Positions 34,601 to 42,505 of a DNA stretch of 64,000 bases are shown in pieces. The notes beneath the pieces are model-generated. The model was not told the origin of the DNA. It did not search any database and was given only the letters and a program-made list of their open reading frames with translations. The first letter of the stretch is position 1, and each line of letters begins with the position of its first letter. Both the position numbers and the translations under genes were made by a program. Source of the stretch: Afipia carboxidovorans OM5 (lineage in GTDB: Bacteria > Pseudomonadota > Alphaproteobacteria > Rhizobiales > Xanthobacteraceae); the NCBI RefSeq assembly GCF_000218565.1, contig NC_015684.1, positions 992,001 through 1,056,000 of the forward strand, in the 5' to 3' direction.

Positions 34601-35271
34601 CGGTCGTGCAGCGACACCCGCCGCGCGCCGGAGAGCCCGAGCACGCCCTGGCTCTGCAACTGCGAGAAGGTGCGTGACACCGTCTCGAGCGTCAGGCCGA
34701 GATAGTCGGCAATGTCACGCCGCGACATCGGCAACGACATCAGCCCGGTGACGGCCAGCCGCTGATCCATTTCCAGAAGGAACGTGGCGACACGCTCGGT
34801 GGCGGTCTTGCGGCCGAGCAGCAGCATGTGGTCCTCGGCATGGCGCAGATGGTCGGCCGTCATGGTCCAGAGGCTGTGGGCGACCCGCACGTCGGTCTCG
34901 GCCGCAACCTCAAGAGGCCGGCGGCTCACCGAGCGCAACTGGGTGTCGACGATCGCCTCGGCGGTCAGGCGATAGTCCTCGCCCGAGTCGAGGCCGAACA
35001 CGTCGCCGGCAAGGTGGAAGGCATCGATCTGGCGGCGGCCGTCCGGCAGGAGCTTGTAGGTGCGCACAGCGCCGGAGACGACCTTGTAGACATGATCGGC
35101 GGGCTCACCCTCGCCGTAGATTTCCTCGTCCTTATGGTAGTTGAGGAAAGCACTCGCGAGGCCGGCGCGGCCGAGCAGGGTATCGAAGCGATCGATGCAC
35201 GGCGCCGTCGTGGTGGCGGAAATCCGCCCGAAAGAACTGGTGGCGGGGGAAGCGGGCATCTCGACAAACAT
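34573..35271 (-). CDS. fixK: FixK-type Crp/Fnr transcription regulator
   Basis: 232 residues. Cyclic-nucleotide-like beta-roll (DEEIYGEGEPADHVYKVVSGAVRTYKLLPDGRRQI), dimer helix, and C-terminal HTH (SRRDIADYLGLTLETVSRTFSQLQSQGV) whose recognition helix matches FixK/Fnr proteins that bind TTGA-type boxes. The Fnr iron-sulfur cysteine set is absent; few Cys are present overall, as in FixK2. Located after fixL-fixJ-receiver on the same strand, as in Bradyrhizobium. AGGAG precedes the start. Confidence 0.93.
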   Translation of the reverse strand: MFVEMPASPATSSFGRISATTTAPCIDRFDTLLGRAGLASAFLNYHKDEEIYGEGEPADHVYKVVSGAVRTYKLLPDGRRQIDAFHLAGDVFGLDSGEDYRLTAEAIVDTQLRSVSRRPLEVAAETDVRVAHSLWTMTADHLRHAEDHMLLLGRKTATERVATFLLEMDQRLAVTGLMSLPMSRRDIADYLGLTLETVSRTFSQLQSQGVLGLSGARRVSLHDRQCLRGMDA

Positions 35272-35345
35272 GGGTCATCTCCTATCAGGCGATGTGACTA
35301 TTTGTCCGAAATGCAGGCGCAGAGGTATTTCGCTTGGTCCCCTAA

Positions 35346-35366
35346 GGAACCCAACCTAAGGGTTCC
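35346..35366. promoter_or_regulatory. Palindrome in the fixK promoter region
   Basis: GGAACCC-N7-GGGTTCC with flanking CCTAAGG and CCTTAGG, 75-95 nt upstream of the fixK start codon. Location suits a FixJ site in the fixK promoter; assignment is inference. Confidence 0.35.
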
Positions 35367-35391
35367 ACCGGAATTGACCGGGGCGCTTTTA

Positions 35392-35787
35392 TCAGGGCCG
35401 GGGGGTGGTTTCGGTCTCCTGCATCGCCCGGCGAACGTGGGCGACCAGGTTTTCCTCAAGGTGCGGCTTGCGCAGCACGTAGGCGACGCCGACGGCGGCG
35501 GCTCTTGCCGAAATGCTCTCATCCGGGTCGCCGGTAATGAGGATGATCGGCGTTCGCGCATCCTGCCGGTGCAGGCGGGAGGCAAGGTCGAGGCCGTCCA
35601 TGCCGGGCATCTTGTAGTCGATGATGAAGCAGTCGGCGTGGCGGGGCACGCCGGTCTCGAGCGCCGCGGCGGCCGTGCGGAACGTCAGCGTCTCGAAGCC
35701 TTCCGCTTCCAGAAGAAAACGCAACGAGCCGAGAACGTCGGGATCGTCATCGATGACATAAATGGTACTTTTGCGCAGCGAGGACAT
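35392..35787 (-). CDS. Single-domain response regulator between fixJ and fixK
   Basis: 131 residues, a lone receiver domain: YVIDDDPDVLGSLRFLLEAEGF, phosphoacceptor D57 in CFIIDYKMPGMDG, Thr in ILITGDPD, Lys in VLRKPHLEE. No output domain. It sits in the same order as the receiver found between fixJ and fixK2 in Bradyrhizobium. Its sequence resembles the FixJ receiver, so it may compete for FixL phosphoryl groups. Starts 79 nt after the fixJ stop. Confidence 0.88.
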   Translation of the reverse strand: MSSLRKSTIYVIDDDPDVLGSLRFLLEAEGFETLTFRTAAAALETGVPRHADCFIIDYKMPGMDGLDLASRLHRQDARTPIILITGDPDESISARAAAVGVAYVLRKPHLEENLVAHVRRAMQETETTPRP

Positions 35788-35866
35788 GCAGACTCGATCG
35801 GAAAAACGGCGCGTTGACGCGTTTTGCCAAACTGGCTGCGCCGCTCCCCGTCCGCATTGATTTGTC

Positions 35867-36484
35867 TCAATCCTTCAGGAGACCGCCGCGAATGGCCAAA
35901 CGCACGAGTTCCGAGACGCTCGATGCCTGCATCTTGGTCATGACGTTGGCGCGATAGACCTCGATGGTGCGAGGGCTGATCTCGTAATTGCGCGCGATGA
36001 GCTTGTTCGACAGTCCGGCGACGAGGCCTTCCATCACCTGCCGCTCGCGCGGGCTGAGGCTCGCAATCCGCGATGCGATATCGGCCGTGACCGCTTCGCC
36101 CTTGTGGCGCTGCGCGGCACTCGAGAGCGCGGCCTTGATGGTGCCGATGAGGCGATCGTCCTCGAACGGCTTTTCGATGAAGTCGATCGCGCCAAGCTTC
36201 ATCGCCTCAACCGCGAGAGGAACATCACCATGGCCGGTCATGATGATGATCGGGAACGGCTTGTTGGTTTCCTTCAAGCGCCGCAGCAGTTCGATGCCGT
36301 CGAGATTGGGCATGCGCACGTCGGAGACGACGCAACCCGGACCGAGCGCAGGCAGGGCGGCGAGAAAGCTCACCGCGGATTCGAACAGCCGCGCTTCAAA
36401 GCCTGCCGCGTCGAGCAGAAAGTCCAGCGAATCCCGCATCGCCGGATCGTCATCAATCACATAGACGGTCCCCTCAGCCGGCAT
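35867..36484 (-). CDS. fixJ: Oxygen-responsive response regulator FixJ
   Basis: 205 residues. Receiver with D55 in CVVSDVRMPNLDG, MTGHGDVP, and EKPFEDDRL; C-terminal LuxR-type HTH (LSPRERQVMEGLVAGLSNKLIARNYEISPRTIEVYRANVM). Phosphorylated FixJ activates fixK and nifA-type promoters at low oxygen. The start overlaps the 3' end of fixL by 11 nt. Confidence 0.95.
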   Translation of the reverse strand: MPAEGTVYVIDDDPAMRDSLDFLLDAAGFEARLFESAVSFLAALPALGPGCVVSDVRMPNLDGIELLRRLKETNKPFPIIIMTGHGDVPLAVEAMKLGAIDFIEKPFEDDRLIGTIKAALSSAAQRHKGEAVTADIASRIASLSPRERQVMEGLVAGLSNKLIARNYEISPRTIEVYRANVMTKMQASSVSELVRLAIRGGLLKD

Positions 36485-38051
36485 CGGTCAGTCCTTCGGT
36501 GGGCGCGGCCGGCAGCGTGAAGCGGAAGGTCGCTCCGCCGGCCGGGTTGTTTTCGGTCCACATGCGTCCGCCATGAGCCTCGACAATGGTTCTGCTGATG
36601 GAAAGGCCAACACCCATGCCATTTTTCTTGGTGGTGAAAAAGGTCTGAAACATACGTGGCTGATGTTCCTTGCCGATGCCATGGCCGGTGTCGGAAACGG
36701 CGATCTCGATCATATCATTGGTGGCGCGGGTTGAGGTGACGACGAGGGTGCGCTGGGCGGATTCGGTCATGGCGTCGAGCGCGTTGCGGAACAGGTTGAC
36801 CAGCACCTGCTGGATCTGGACGCGGTCGACCAGCACGAGATCGTGATCGGGATCGAGATGGAAGTGCAGCGACACGCCCTGCTCGCGTGCGCCGGTCAGG
36901 CCGAGCGCGCCGGCCTCCTCGATCAGCTTCGAGGCCTTCTCGACGCGCTTCTCCGATTCGCCGCGTGAGACGAATTCACGCAGGCGGCGGATGATCTGCC
37001 CGGCGCGGATCGCCTGTTCGGCGGCGCGATCCATCGCGCTCTCGATCTTGTGGCGGTTCTCTTCCGTGTCGGCGGCAAGAAGACGGCGCGAGCCTTTCAT
37101 GTAATTGCTGATCGCCGCGAGCGGCTGATTGAGTTCATGCGCGAGCGCAGACGCCATCTCGCCCATCGCGGTCAAACGAGAGACGTGGACGAGTTCGGAC
37201 TGCAACTCCTGCATCCGTGCCTGGGTCTGCTGATACTCAGTCAGGTCGCGTACGAAGCCGGTGAAGTAGGGCTCGCCCTCGGTCTGCATTTCGCCGATCG
37301 AAAGGTGCATCGGGAAAATCGTGCCGTCCTTGCGCTTGCCCGAGACGATGCGGCCGATGCCGATGATGTGGCGCTCGCCGGTGGTGCGATAGCGCGCGAT
37401 GTAAGAGTCATGACGCGCGCTGTCGGGGTAGGGCATCAGGATGCTGACGTTCTGCCCGATCGCTTCGCGCTCGGTATAGCCGAACTGACGCACGGCGGCG
37501 CTGGAGAAGAATTGCATGATGCCCTGACCGTCGATCACGATCATGGCGTCGGGAACGGTGTCGAGAACCGAGCGCAGGTGGCCCTCGCGAATTCGCAGTG
37601 CGGCTTCGAGCTGCTTCTGCTCGTCGATGTCGATCACGATGCCGCAAAGATGCAGGGCGCCGCTTGCGCTTTTGACGACGGCGCTGCGGGTGCGGACCCA
37701 ATGCGCCGTGCCGCGCGTTGCGGCGATGCGGTATTGGATGTCGAAATTGGTGCCGGTTGCGATCGACTGTTCGATCGCGCGCTCGGTGCGCTCGCGGTCC
37801 TCCGGGTCGAGCAGCGAGAGGAAGCGTGGATAATCGATGCTCTCGTCAGGCGAGACGCCGAACAGCTTGCGCGTCGTCGGCGACAGCGTGAGTTCGCGGT
37901 TCTCGAGGTTGAGGTCCCATGTGCCAATATCCGACCCCTCCAGTCCAAGCTGGAGCAGATCGTCGAACGAACTCGCTGGCGGAATCTGGGCTGGCACGGA
38001 AAAAGCTGTCCTCGAACAGGCTATTTCACCTTGGTTTGGCGGCGGCGGCAA
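36474..38051 (-). CDS. fixL: Haem-based oxygen sensor kinase FixL
   Basis: 525 residues, cytosolic. PAS domain 1 about 35-150, haem-PAS about 155-280 with the proximal His at H214 (RHDSYIARY) and the gating Arg at R234 (HIIGIGR), 20 residues apart as in Bradyrhizobium FixL. Dimerisation helix with H305 in ALAHELNQPLAAISNYMKGS, then the ATPase (NLFRNALDAM, SDTGHGIG, GMGVGLSISRTI). Oxygen on the haem switches the kinase off. The start is uncertain: ATG 38051 is the longest; GTG near 37996 (VPAQIPP) is possible. Confidence 0.95.
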   Translation of the reverse strand: MPPPPNQGEIACSRTAFSVPAQIPPASSFDDLLQLGLEGSDIGTWDLNLENRELTLSPTTRKLFGVSPDESIDYPRFLSLLDPEDRERTERAIEQSIATGTNFDIQYRIAATRGTAHWVRTRSAVVKSASGALHLCGIVIDIDEQKQLEAALRIREGHLRSVLDTVPDAMIVIDGQGIMQFFSSAAVRQFGYTEREAIGQNVSILMPYPDSARHDSYIARYRTTGERHIIGIGRIVSGKRKDGTIFPMHLSIGEMQTEGEPYFTGFVRDLTEYQQTQARMQELQSELVHVSRLTAMGEMASALAHELNQPLAAISNYMKGSRRLLAADTEENRHKIESAMDRAAEQAIRAGQIIRRLREFVSRGESEKRVEKASKLIEEAGALGLTGAREQGVSLHFHLDPDHDLVLVDRVQIQQVLVNLFRNALDAMTESAQRTLVVTSTRATNDMIEIAVSDTGHGIGKEHQPRMFQTFFTTKKNGMGVGLSISRTIVEAHGGRMWTENNPAGGATFRFTLPAAPTEGLTDAG

Positions 38052-38072
38052 GGCGGTGTGCGTCCAGAGTTG

Positions 38073-38414
38073 TCAGGTGTCCTCACCCGGCTTTTCGCTG
38101 AAATACTGGTCGTATTTGTTCGGCACGCCATTCCACTTGTCGGCGTCTTCGGGCGGCACCTTCTTGAACGGGATATTCGGCCAGATAGCGGAGTATTTCC
38201 GGTTCTGTTCGAGCCACTGCGGCTCGGCGGCAGGATCGGAGTCGGGGAAGATCGCCTCGGCCGGGCATTCTGGCACGCAGACGCCGCAATCGATGCATTC
38301 GTCGGGGTGGATGACGAGCATGTTCTCGCCTTCATAGAAGCAATCGACCGGACAGACCTCCACACAATCCATGTATTTGCATTTAACGCAATTTTCGGTG
38401 ACGACGTGAGTCAT
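38073..38414 (-). CDS. fdxA: 7Fe-8S ferredoxin FdxA
   Basis: 113 residues. Opens MTHVVTENCVKCKYMDCVEVCPVD (C9, C12, C17, C21) followed by CIDCGVCVPECPAEAI, a [3Fe-4S][4Fe-4S] pair, then the FdxA C-terminal region (WPNIPFKKVPPEDADKWNGV). Small soluble electron carrier. AAGGA is 6 nt before ATG 38414. It lies upstream of fixL on the same strand, 21 nt apart, and could be co-transcribed with it. Confidence 0.93.
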   Translation of the reverse strand: MTHVVTENCVKCKYMDCVEVCPVDCFYEGENMLVIHPDECIDCGVCVPECPAEAIFPDSDPAAEPQWLEQNRKYSAIWPNIPFKKVPPEDADKWNGVPNKYDQYFSEKPGEDT

Positions 38415-38766
38415 CGGGCATCCTTCTCGCCAGTCGCGCCTTCGTTCGGACATGACCATCGGAAGGCTTGGCGCTTATCAAGGCTCGCCAATAAGATATA
38501 CTTTATATGTATCTTATTCGTCAATGACATAAGCCTCAAACCTTCCCGGTTTTGAAAGTCTCCCGTCGCGAAACTGTCCGGCTCAAGCGCTGCACGGGAG
38601 ATTCCCGAGCGCGCTCGTCGAAGCGTGGCCGTTTCGGCGGAGGAGAGTGGCTGGAGGTTTCCAGCCGGTGGGTGACATATCACGTTTTCGTATTGTGGCG
38701 TAGCGGCGCAGTGCTTTTGTGATGTGCTGCCTCTGCATGGCGGAGCGGCAGCTCCATGAAGAGAAT
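38415..38766. other. 352-nt non-coding region upstream of fdxA
   Basis: Contains the fdxA control elements described separately, and a GGCTGGA-GGT-TTCCAGCC hairpin near 38650 that may end the glycosyltransferase transcript. A 90-codon open frame on the minus strand overlaps fdxA and shows no coding character. Nothing else is supported. Confidence 0.5.
38468..38518 (-). promoter_or_regulatory. fdxA control region: Fnr-like site and AT-rich palindrome
   Basis: TTGGCGCTTATCAA (38468-38481) fits TTG-N8-CAA with one perfect half (ATCAA), 54 nt before the fdxA start. Next to it, AATAAGATA (38490-38498) and TATCTTATT (38510-38518) form a 9-bp inverted repeat with 11-nt spacing in a locally AT-rich stretch. 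The first may bind FixK; the second is an operator for an unidentified regulator. Confidence 0.45.
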
Positions 38767-39921
38767 CTATAGTGCGTTTATTCGGATTCGATATTCTTGG
38801 AGTATTGAGTCGAGGTGCTTTTTGTAAGCAAAAACTTGACGCGATTGAACGCAGTTAGATGCGAGTAGTCGACGTGAGTTTGGTTCAAGAATTTTATGAA
38901 TGGCTGCGACCAGTTGAGAAACCTCGCTGGGATCTTCGATAATTAACGCATCGTAATTGTGGGTGAGCAGCTCGCTGACGCCGCACTGGCGGCTCACAAT
39001 TGGAGGTACGCACATTGAGATCGATTCTGCGGGGACCAGCCCAAATGGATCAAATGACGATGGAAAAAGAACGAAGTCTGCCGCTGCATAAAACGGATAG
39101 ACGTCGTGTATCTCTCCTGCAAAGATAATACTTTGAGCAATACCGAGGGTCTCCGCAAGCCGCCGGTACGGTTTAGCATTGTCGCCGCCGACAACGATTA
39201 GTTTAAGCGTTGGATCGTGTACCTCGGCTAGTGCTTTTAACGAGGGCGCTAATCCTTTTCGTTCAAAATCTTGAGCAATAAATAATGCAACGGCCTGATC
39301 GGGAACGATATCAAGCTTTGTTTTGAGGTCGAGGCCCGTTTCTGGATTTATGCTTCTATCGTAGTGGTTTAGATCAACAGCGTTGTAAATGACCGAAAGA
39401 CGGATGAGATCAGGTTGGATGATGGGCGAAATTCTAGTTTTCATTGCCTCGCTGAGGCAAATCACCGTTGGTGGGGACGGGGCTGTGAGCAGATCAAGTT
39501 CGATAGATGCGTAGAGCCGGCGCTTTCTGTTTAGCTGGCTCCCAATGCGCGCCAGGAGTCGACTTAAGCCACGTCGCTTTTTGTTATTTCCTGCGATGGA
39601 GTCGATAGCGAAACCGGCGTGAGGTTGATAGATGTCACAGCGTCGGATCGGAAGCATTGCGTGAACGATATCAAAATGATCGCGAGTAATTTGTTTATCC
39701 ACCGCATCGATAAACGCGAGATACTGTCCAGCCTTTGTCCTGCGGTTTCTTCCGACTCGAGTGTAATCAAGGTTTGGGGCAGGAGCGCTCTTGAGTGGGG
39801 TATAGTGCAGAATAACAACATCATGCCCTTGTTGAGTAAGTGCTCCAGCCAATTCGATTGTATAGCGTTCTGCTCCCCCACGCGTAGGGTCAGCATGAAA
39901 GGTAATGAGAGCGATCTTCAT
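38767..39921 (-). CDS. GT4-family glycosyltransferase
   Basis: 384 residues. N-terminal Rossmann half opens ALITFHADPTRGGAERYTIELAGAL; C-terminal half has FIAQDFERKGLAPSLKALAEV, LIVVGGDNAKPYRRLAE, and the nucleotide-sugar motif PSSFDPFGLVPAESIS with the retaining EX7E pattern degenerate (region FGLVPAESISMCVPPIVS). Resembles LPS-core WaaG-type enzymes. The coding sequence is visibly richer in A+T than its neighbours, with different codon use, suggesting transfer. No partner sugar genes lie beside it. Confidence 0.85.
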   Translation of the reverse strand: MKIALITFHADPTRGGAERYTIELAGALTQQGHDVVILHYTPLKSAPAPNLDYTRVGRNRRTKAGQYLAFIDAVDKQITRDHFDIVHAMLPIRRCDIYQPHAGFAIDSIAGNNKKRRGLSRLLARIGSQLNRKRRLYASIELDLLTAPSPPTVICLSEAMKTRISPIIQPDLIRLSVIYNAVDLNHYDRSINPETGLDLKTKLDIVPDQAVALFIAQDFERKGLAPSLKALAEVHDPTLKLIVVGGDNAKPYRRLAETLGIAQSIIFAGEIHDVYPFYAAADFVLFPSSFDPFGLVPAESISMCVPPIVSRQCGVSELLTHNYDALIIEDPSEVSQLVAAIHKILEPNSRRLLASNCVQSRQVFAYKKHLDSILQEYRIRINAL

Positions 39922-40076
39922 CTGTCCGTCCGGGCGGGCCTGTCGCGGCGCTTTTCGATTACTCGATCAGAGAGCGAGGCGCAAATCGGCGCGCGGAGAA
40001 TGCCTTGTGAGAGGTGCCATTCGCAGCTAATGAATGCGCGGCGCCGCAAGCTGTGGCGCAAAAAACGGGTGATGGC

Positions 40077-41069
40077 GTGACGGACAAGGCGATGCGGATT
40101 GGCACGCGCAAGAGCGTGATGGCGTTGGCGCAGACGAGCGAGATCGCGCGTCAGCTCACGGCCGCCGATCCCGCGCTCGACGTCGAAATCGTCAAGTTCG
40201 AGACCACCGGCGATCAGGACCAGACCGGTAAGCTGCTTGACCTTGGCGGCAAGGGCGGTGCGTTCGTGGCGCAGATCCGCGATGCCGTGCGCGAAGGCCG
40301 TCTCGAAGCAGCGATGCATTCGCTGAAGGACATGCCGGGCAACGAGGACACACCCGGTCTTGTGATCGGCGCGACGCTGACGCGCGATCCGCCGACCGAT
40401 GCGCTGGTGGTGCGTCATGGCGTGACGCTGGCCGATCTGCGGCGCACGGGCGGCAAGGGATTCAAGATCGGCACCAATGCGGTGCGGCGCGCGGCCTATG
40501 TCCGCCGATTGTTTCCCGAATGCGAGATCATTCATTTTCGCGGAGCGGCCGACACGCGCATTCGCAAGCTCGACAATGGCGAGAAGCAGCGGCTGCCCGA
40601 GGGTGGCGAAGTCGGTCCCGCCGATGCACTGGTGATGGCGCAGGCGGGCCTCGAGCGCGTGGGCTGTGCGGATCGTATCGCGCATTGTTTCTCGCCGGAT
40701 GAGATTCTGCCGGCGGTGGGGCAGGGGATCGTTGCGGTGGAATGCGCGGCGTCCGACTGGTGTACGCTCGCGCGCCTCGCGCAGATCGACGATCCTGTCT
40801 CGCGCTGCTGTGCTGCGGCCGAGCGCGAGGTGCTGTGGGTTCTGAACGGCCATTGTAATTCGCCGATCGCGGGCTACGCGATTGTCGAAGGCGACGACGT
40901 GCTGCTCAAGGCGGCCGTGCTCGACGAGGCGAACGATCACTTCATCGAGGTGACACGCCGCGGTCCGGCTTCGCGCCCGCGTGAACTCGGCCGTGCGGTT
41001 GCGTTCGAACTGCTCGCCAAAGGCGCCGCCGATGTCATCGCGCGCACCCGGCCCGTGTCGGCGCATTAG
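40077..41069 (+). CDS. hemC: Porphobilinogen deaminase (hydroxymethylbilane synthase)
   Basis: About 330 residues. Polymerises four porphobilinogen units for haem and other tetrapyrroles. RIGTRKSVMALAQTSEIA, catalytic Asp in AAMHSLKDMPG, Arg-rich IGTNAVRRAAYVRRLFP, and the dipyrromethane cofactor Cys in LNGHCNSPIAGYA. GTG 40077 or ATG 40092 is the likely start; GTG 40014 is less family-like. Divergent from the glycosyltransferase. Confidence 0.94.
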   Translation: MTDKAMRIGTRKSVMALAQTSEIARQLTAADPALDVEIVKFETTGDQDQTGKLLDLGGKGGAFVAQIRDAVREGRLEAAMHSLKDMPGNEDTPGLVIGATLTRDPPTDALVVRHGVTLADLRRTGGKGFKIGTNAVRRAAYVRRLFPECEIIHFRGAADTRIRKLDNGEKQRLPEGGEVGPADALVMAQAGLERVGCADRIAHCFSPDEILPAVGQGIVAVECAASDWCTLARLAQIDDPVSRCCAAAEREVLWVLNGHCNSPIAGYAIVEGDDVLLKAAVLDEANDHFIEVTRRGPASRPRELGRAVAFELLAKGAADVIARTRPVSAH

Positions 41070-41103
41070 TAAGGCTGTTCCTTTAGTGGCCGTGGCCACG
41101 AAG

Positions 41104-41212
41104 TGTCATTGCCGGGCATAGCCCGTCGAAGACGGGCGTGGACGCCCTTACGACCCGGCAATCCATCTTCTTTTTTAAAAGATGGATGCGCGGATCAAGT
41201 CCGCGCATGACG
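41104..41212. repeat. Dispersed REP-like repeat, copy B (long form)
   Basis: Begins TGTCATTGCCGGG and ends CCGCGCATGACG. The left hairpin is interrupted by a roughly 35-nt module (CATAGCCCGTCGAAGACGGG...), the middle is ATCCATC...GATGGAT, and the right hairpin is GCGCGGATCAAGTCCGCGC. It lies between the converging hemC and hemE genes and may end both transcripts. Confidence 0.8.
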
Positions 41213-41221
41213 AATGAGGTC

Positions 41222-42265
41222 CTAGCCCTTGAACGCCCGCACCCGCGCGACCATCCGTTCGACATGCGCGATCGGCGTTTGCGGCAGGATGCCGTGGCCG
41301 AGATTGAAGATCAGGCGACCGCCGGCGTAATTCGCAAGCACGTCATCGACCGCCCGATCGAGAGTGTCGCCGCCAGCGATCAGCGCCAGCGGATCGAGAT
41401 TGCCCTGCAGCGCGACGCGGCTCTGCACGCGCTCCCGCATCAGAGACGGCTCGGCTGTCCAGTCGATGCTGACGGCATCGACGCCGGTTTCCGCGATGTA
41501 AGCGGGCAGCAGCGCACCCGCGCCGCGTGGGAAGCCGATGATCTTCGCATCCGGCACCTGCGCACGAACGCCTTCCACGATGCGTCGCGTCGGTGCAATC
41601 GACCAGCGCGCGAATTCCGCAGGCGGCAGCACGCCGGCCCAGGTGTCGAAAATCTGCAGTACTTCGGCGCCCGCGCGAAGCTGGCCGACGAGATAAGGAA
41701 TCGAGGTTTCGACCAGTGCGTCGATGATTTTGGCAAACGCCTCCGGTGCGCTGTAGGCGAGAAGCCGCGCCGGTGCCTGATCGGGCGTGCCTTGCCCCGC
41801 GACCATGTAGGTCGCAACCGTCCACGGCGCACCGCAGAAGCCGATCAGTGCTGTTTCAGGTGCGAGCTCGCGACGGACGCGGCGCAGCGCCTCATAGACC
41901 GGCTCGAAGGTCGCGAGGTTGGCAGAGAATGGCTCCGCCGCAACCTTTTCCGGCGTATCGAGCGGCGTTAGCCGCGGCCCTTCGCCGACCTCAAAACGAA
42001 CGTCGCGGCCGAGCGCATGCGGCACCACCAGAATGTCGGAGAAAATGATGGCGGCATCGAAGCCGAAACGGCGGATCGGCTGCAGCGTCACCTCGGCGGC
42101 GAAGTCGGGGTTGTAGACGAGATCGAGAAAGCCGCCGGCCTTCTCGCGCACCGCGCGGTACTCCGGCAGATAGCGCCCGGCCTGCCGCATCATCCAGAGC
42201 GGCGGCGGCACCTGCCGCTGGCCAGAGAGGACATCGAGGAACGGCTTGGAAGCGGGGCGGGTCAA
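41222..42265 (-). CDS. hemE: Uroporphyrinogen decarboxylase
   Basis: 347 residues. Decarboxylates uroporphyrinogen III to coproporphyrinogen III. Signature PPLWMMRQAGRYLPEYR near the N-terminus, FSDILVVPHALG, GFCGAPWTVATYM, and FNLGHGI. No ATG gives the right length: TTG 42265 with AGGA a few bases upstream yields the family-typical N-terminus (TRPASKPFLDVL). The longer open frame to 42442 would add 59 unusual residues. Converges with hemC across a repeat. Confidence 0.93.
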   Translation of the reverse strand: MTRPASKPFLDVLSGQRQVPPPLWMMRQAGRYLPEYRAVREKAGGFLDLVYNPDFAAEVTLQPIRRFGFDAAIIFSDILVVPHALGRDVRFEVGEGPRLTPLDTPEKVAAEPFSANLATFEPVYEALRRVRRELAPETALIGFCGAPWTVATYMVAGQGTPDQAPARLLAYSAPEAFAKIIDALVETSIPYLVGQLRAGAEVLQIFDTWAGVLPPAEFARWSIAPTRRIVEGVRAQVPDAKIIGFPRGAGALLPAYIAETGVDAVSIDWTAEPSLMRERVQSRVALQGNLDPLALIAGGDTLDRAVDDVLANYAGGRLIFNLGHGILPQTPIAHVERMVARVRAFKG

Positions 42266-42505
42266 ACGAAAATCCTCGTCACGAGAGAGAAAAGGCGCGC
42301 CCCTGATACACCGCACGGCCTGCGAAGGCCATGACCGGAGAATGGTGCGATCCGGTGTTGTCGGGTGCGCGCGGGCCAGACTCCGATGAAAGGTGTGGTG
42401 CCTTGATGACACCTCCATAGGGGAGAACACCAGACTTAACACAAGTTATGGTTGTTTAAACAAATCGCGCCCACGTTTCCCGAACCGGAGCAATGGGGGA
42501 AAGCG

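Noticed and set aside
38411..38683. 90-codon minus-strand frame upstream of fdxA
   Set aside because: No ribosome site or family, overlaps the fdxA start in another frame and spans likely regulatory DNA.
42452..42463. TTGTTTAAACAA as a FixK box upstream of the chemoreceptor
   Set aside because: Perfect palindrome but only 12 bp, wrong spacing for Fnr-type sites; may be a chance AT-rich element.
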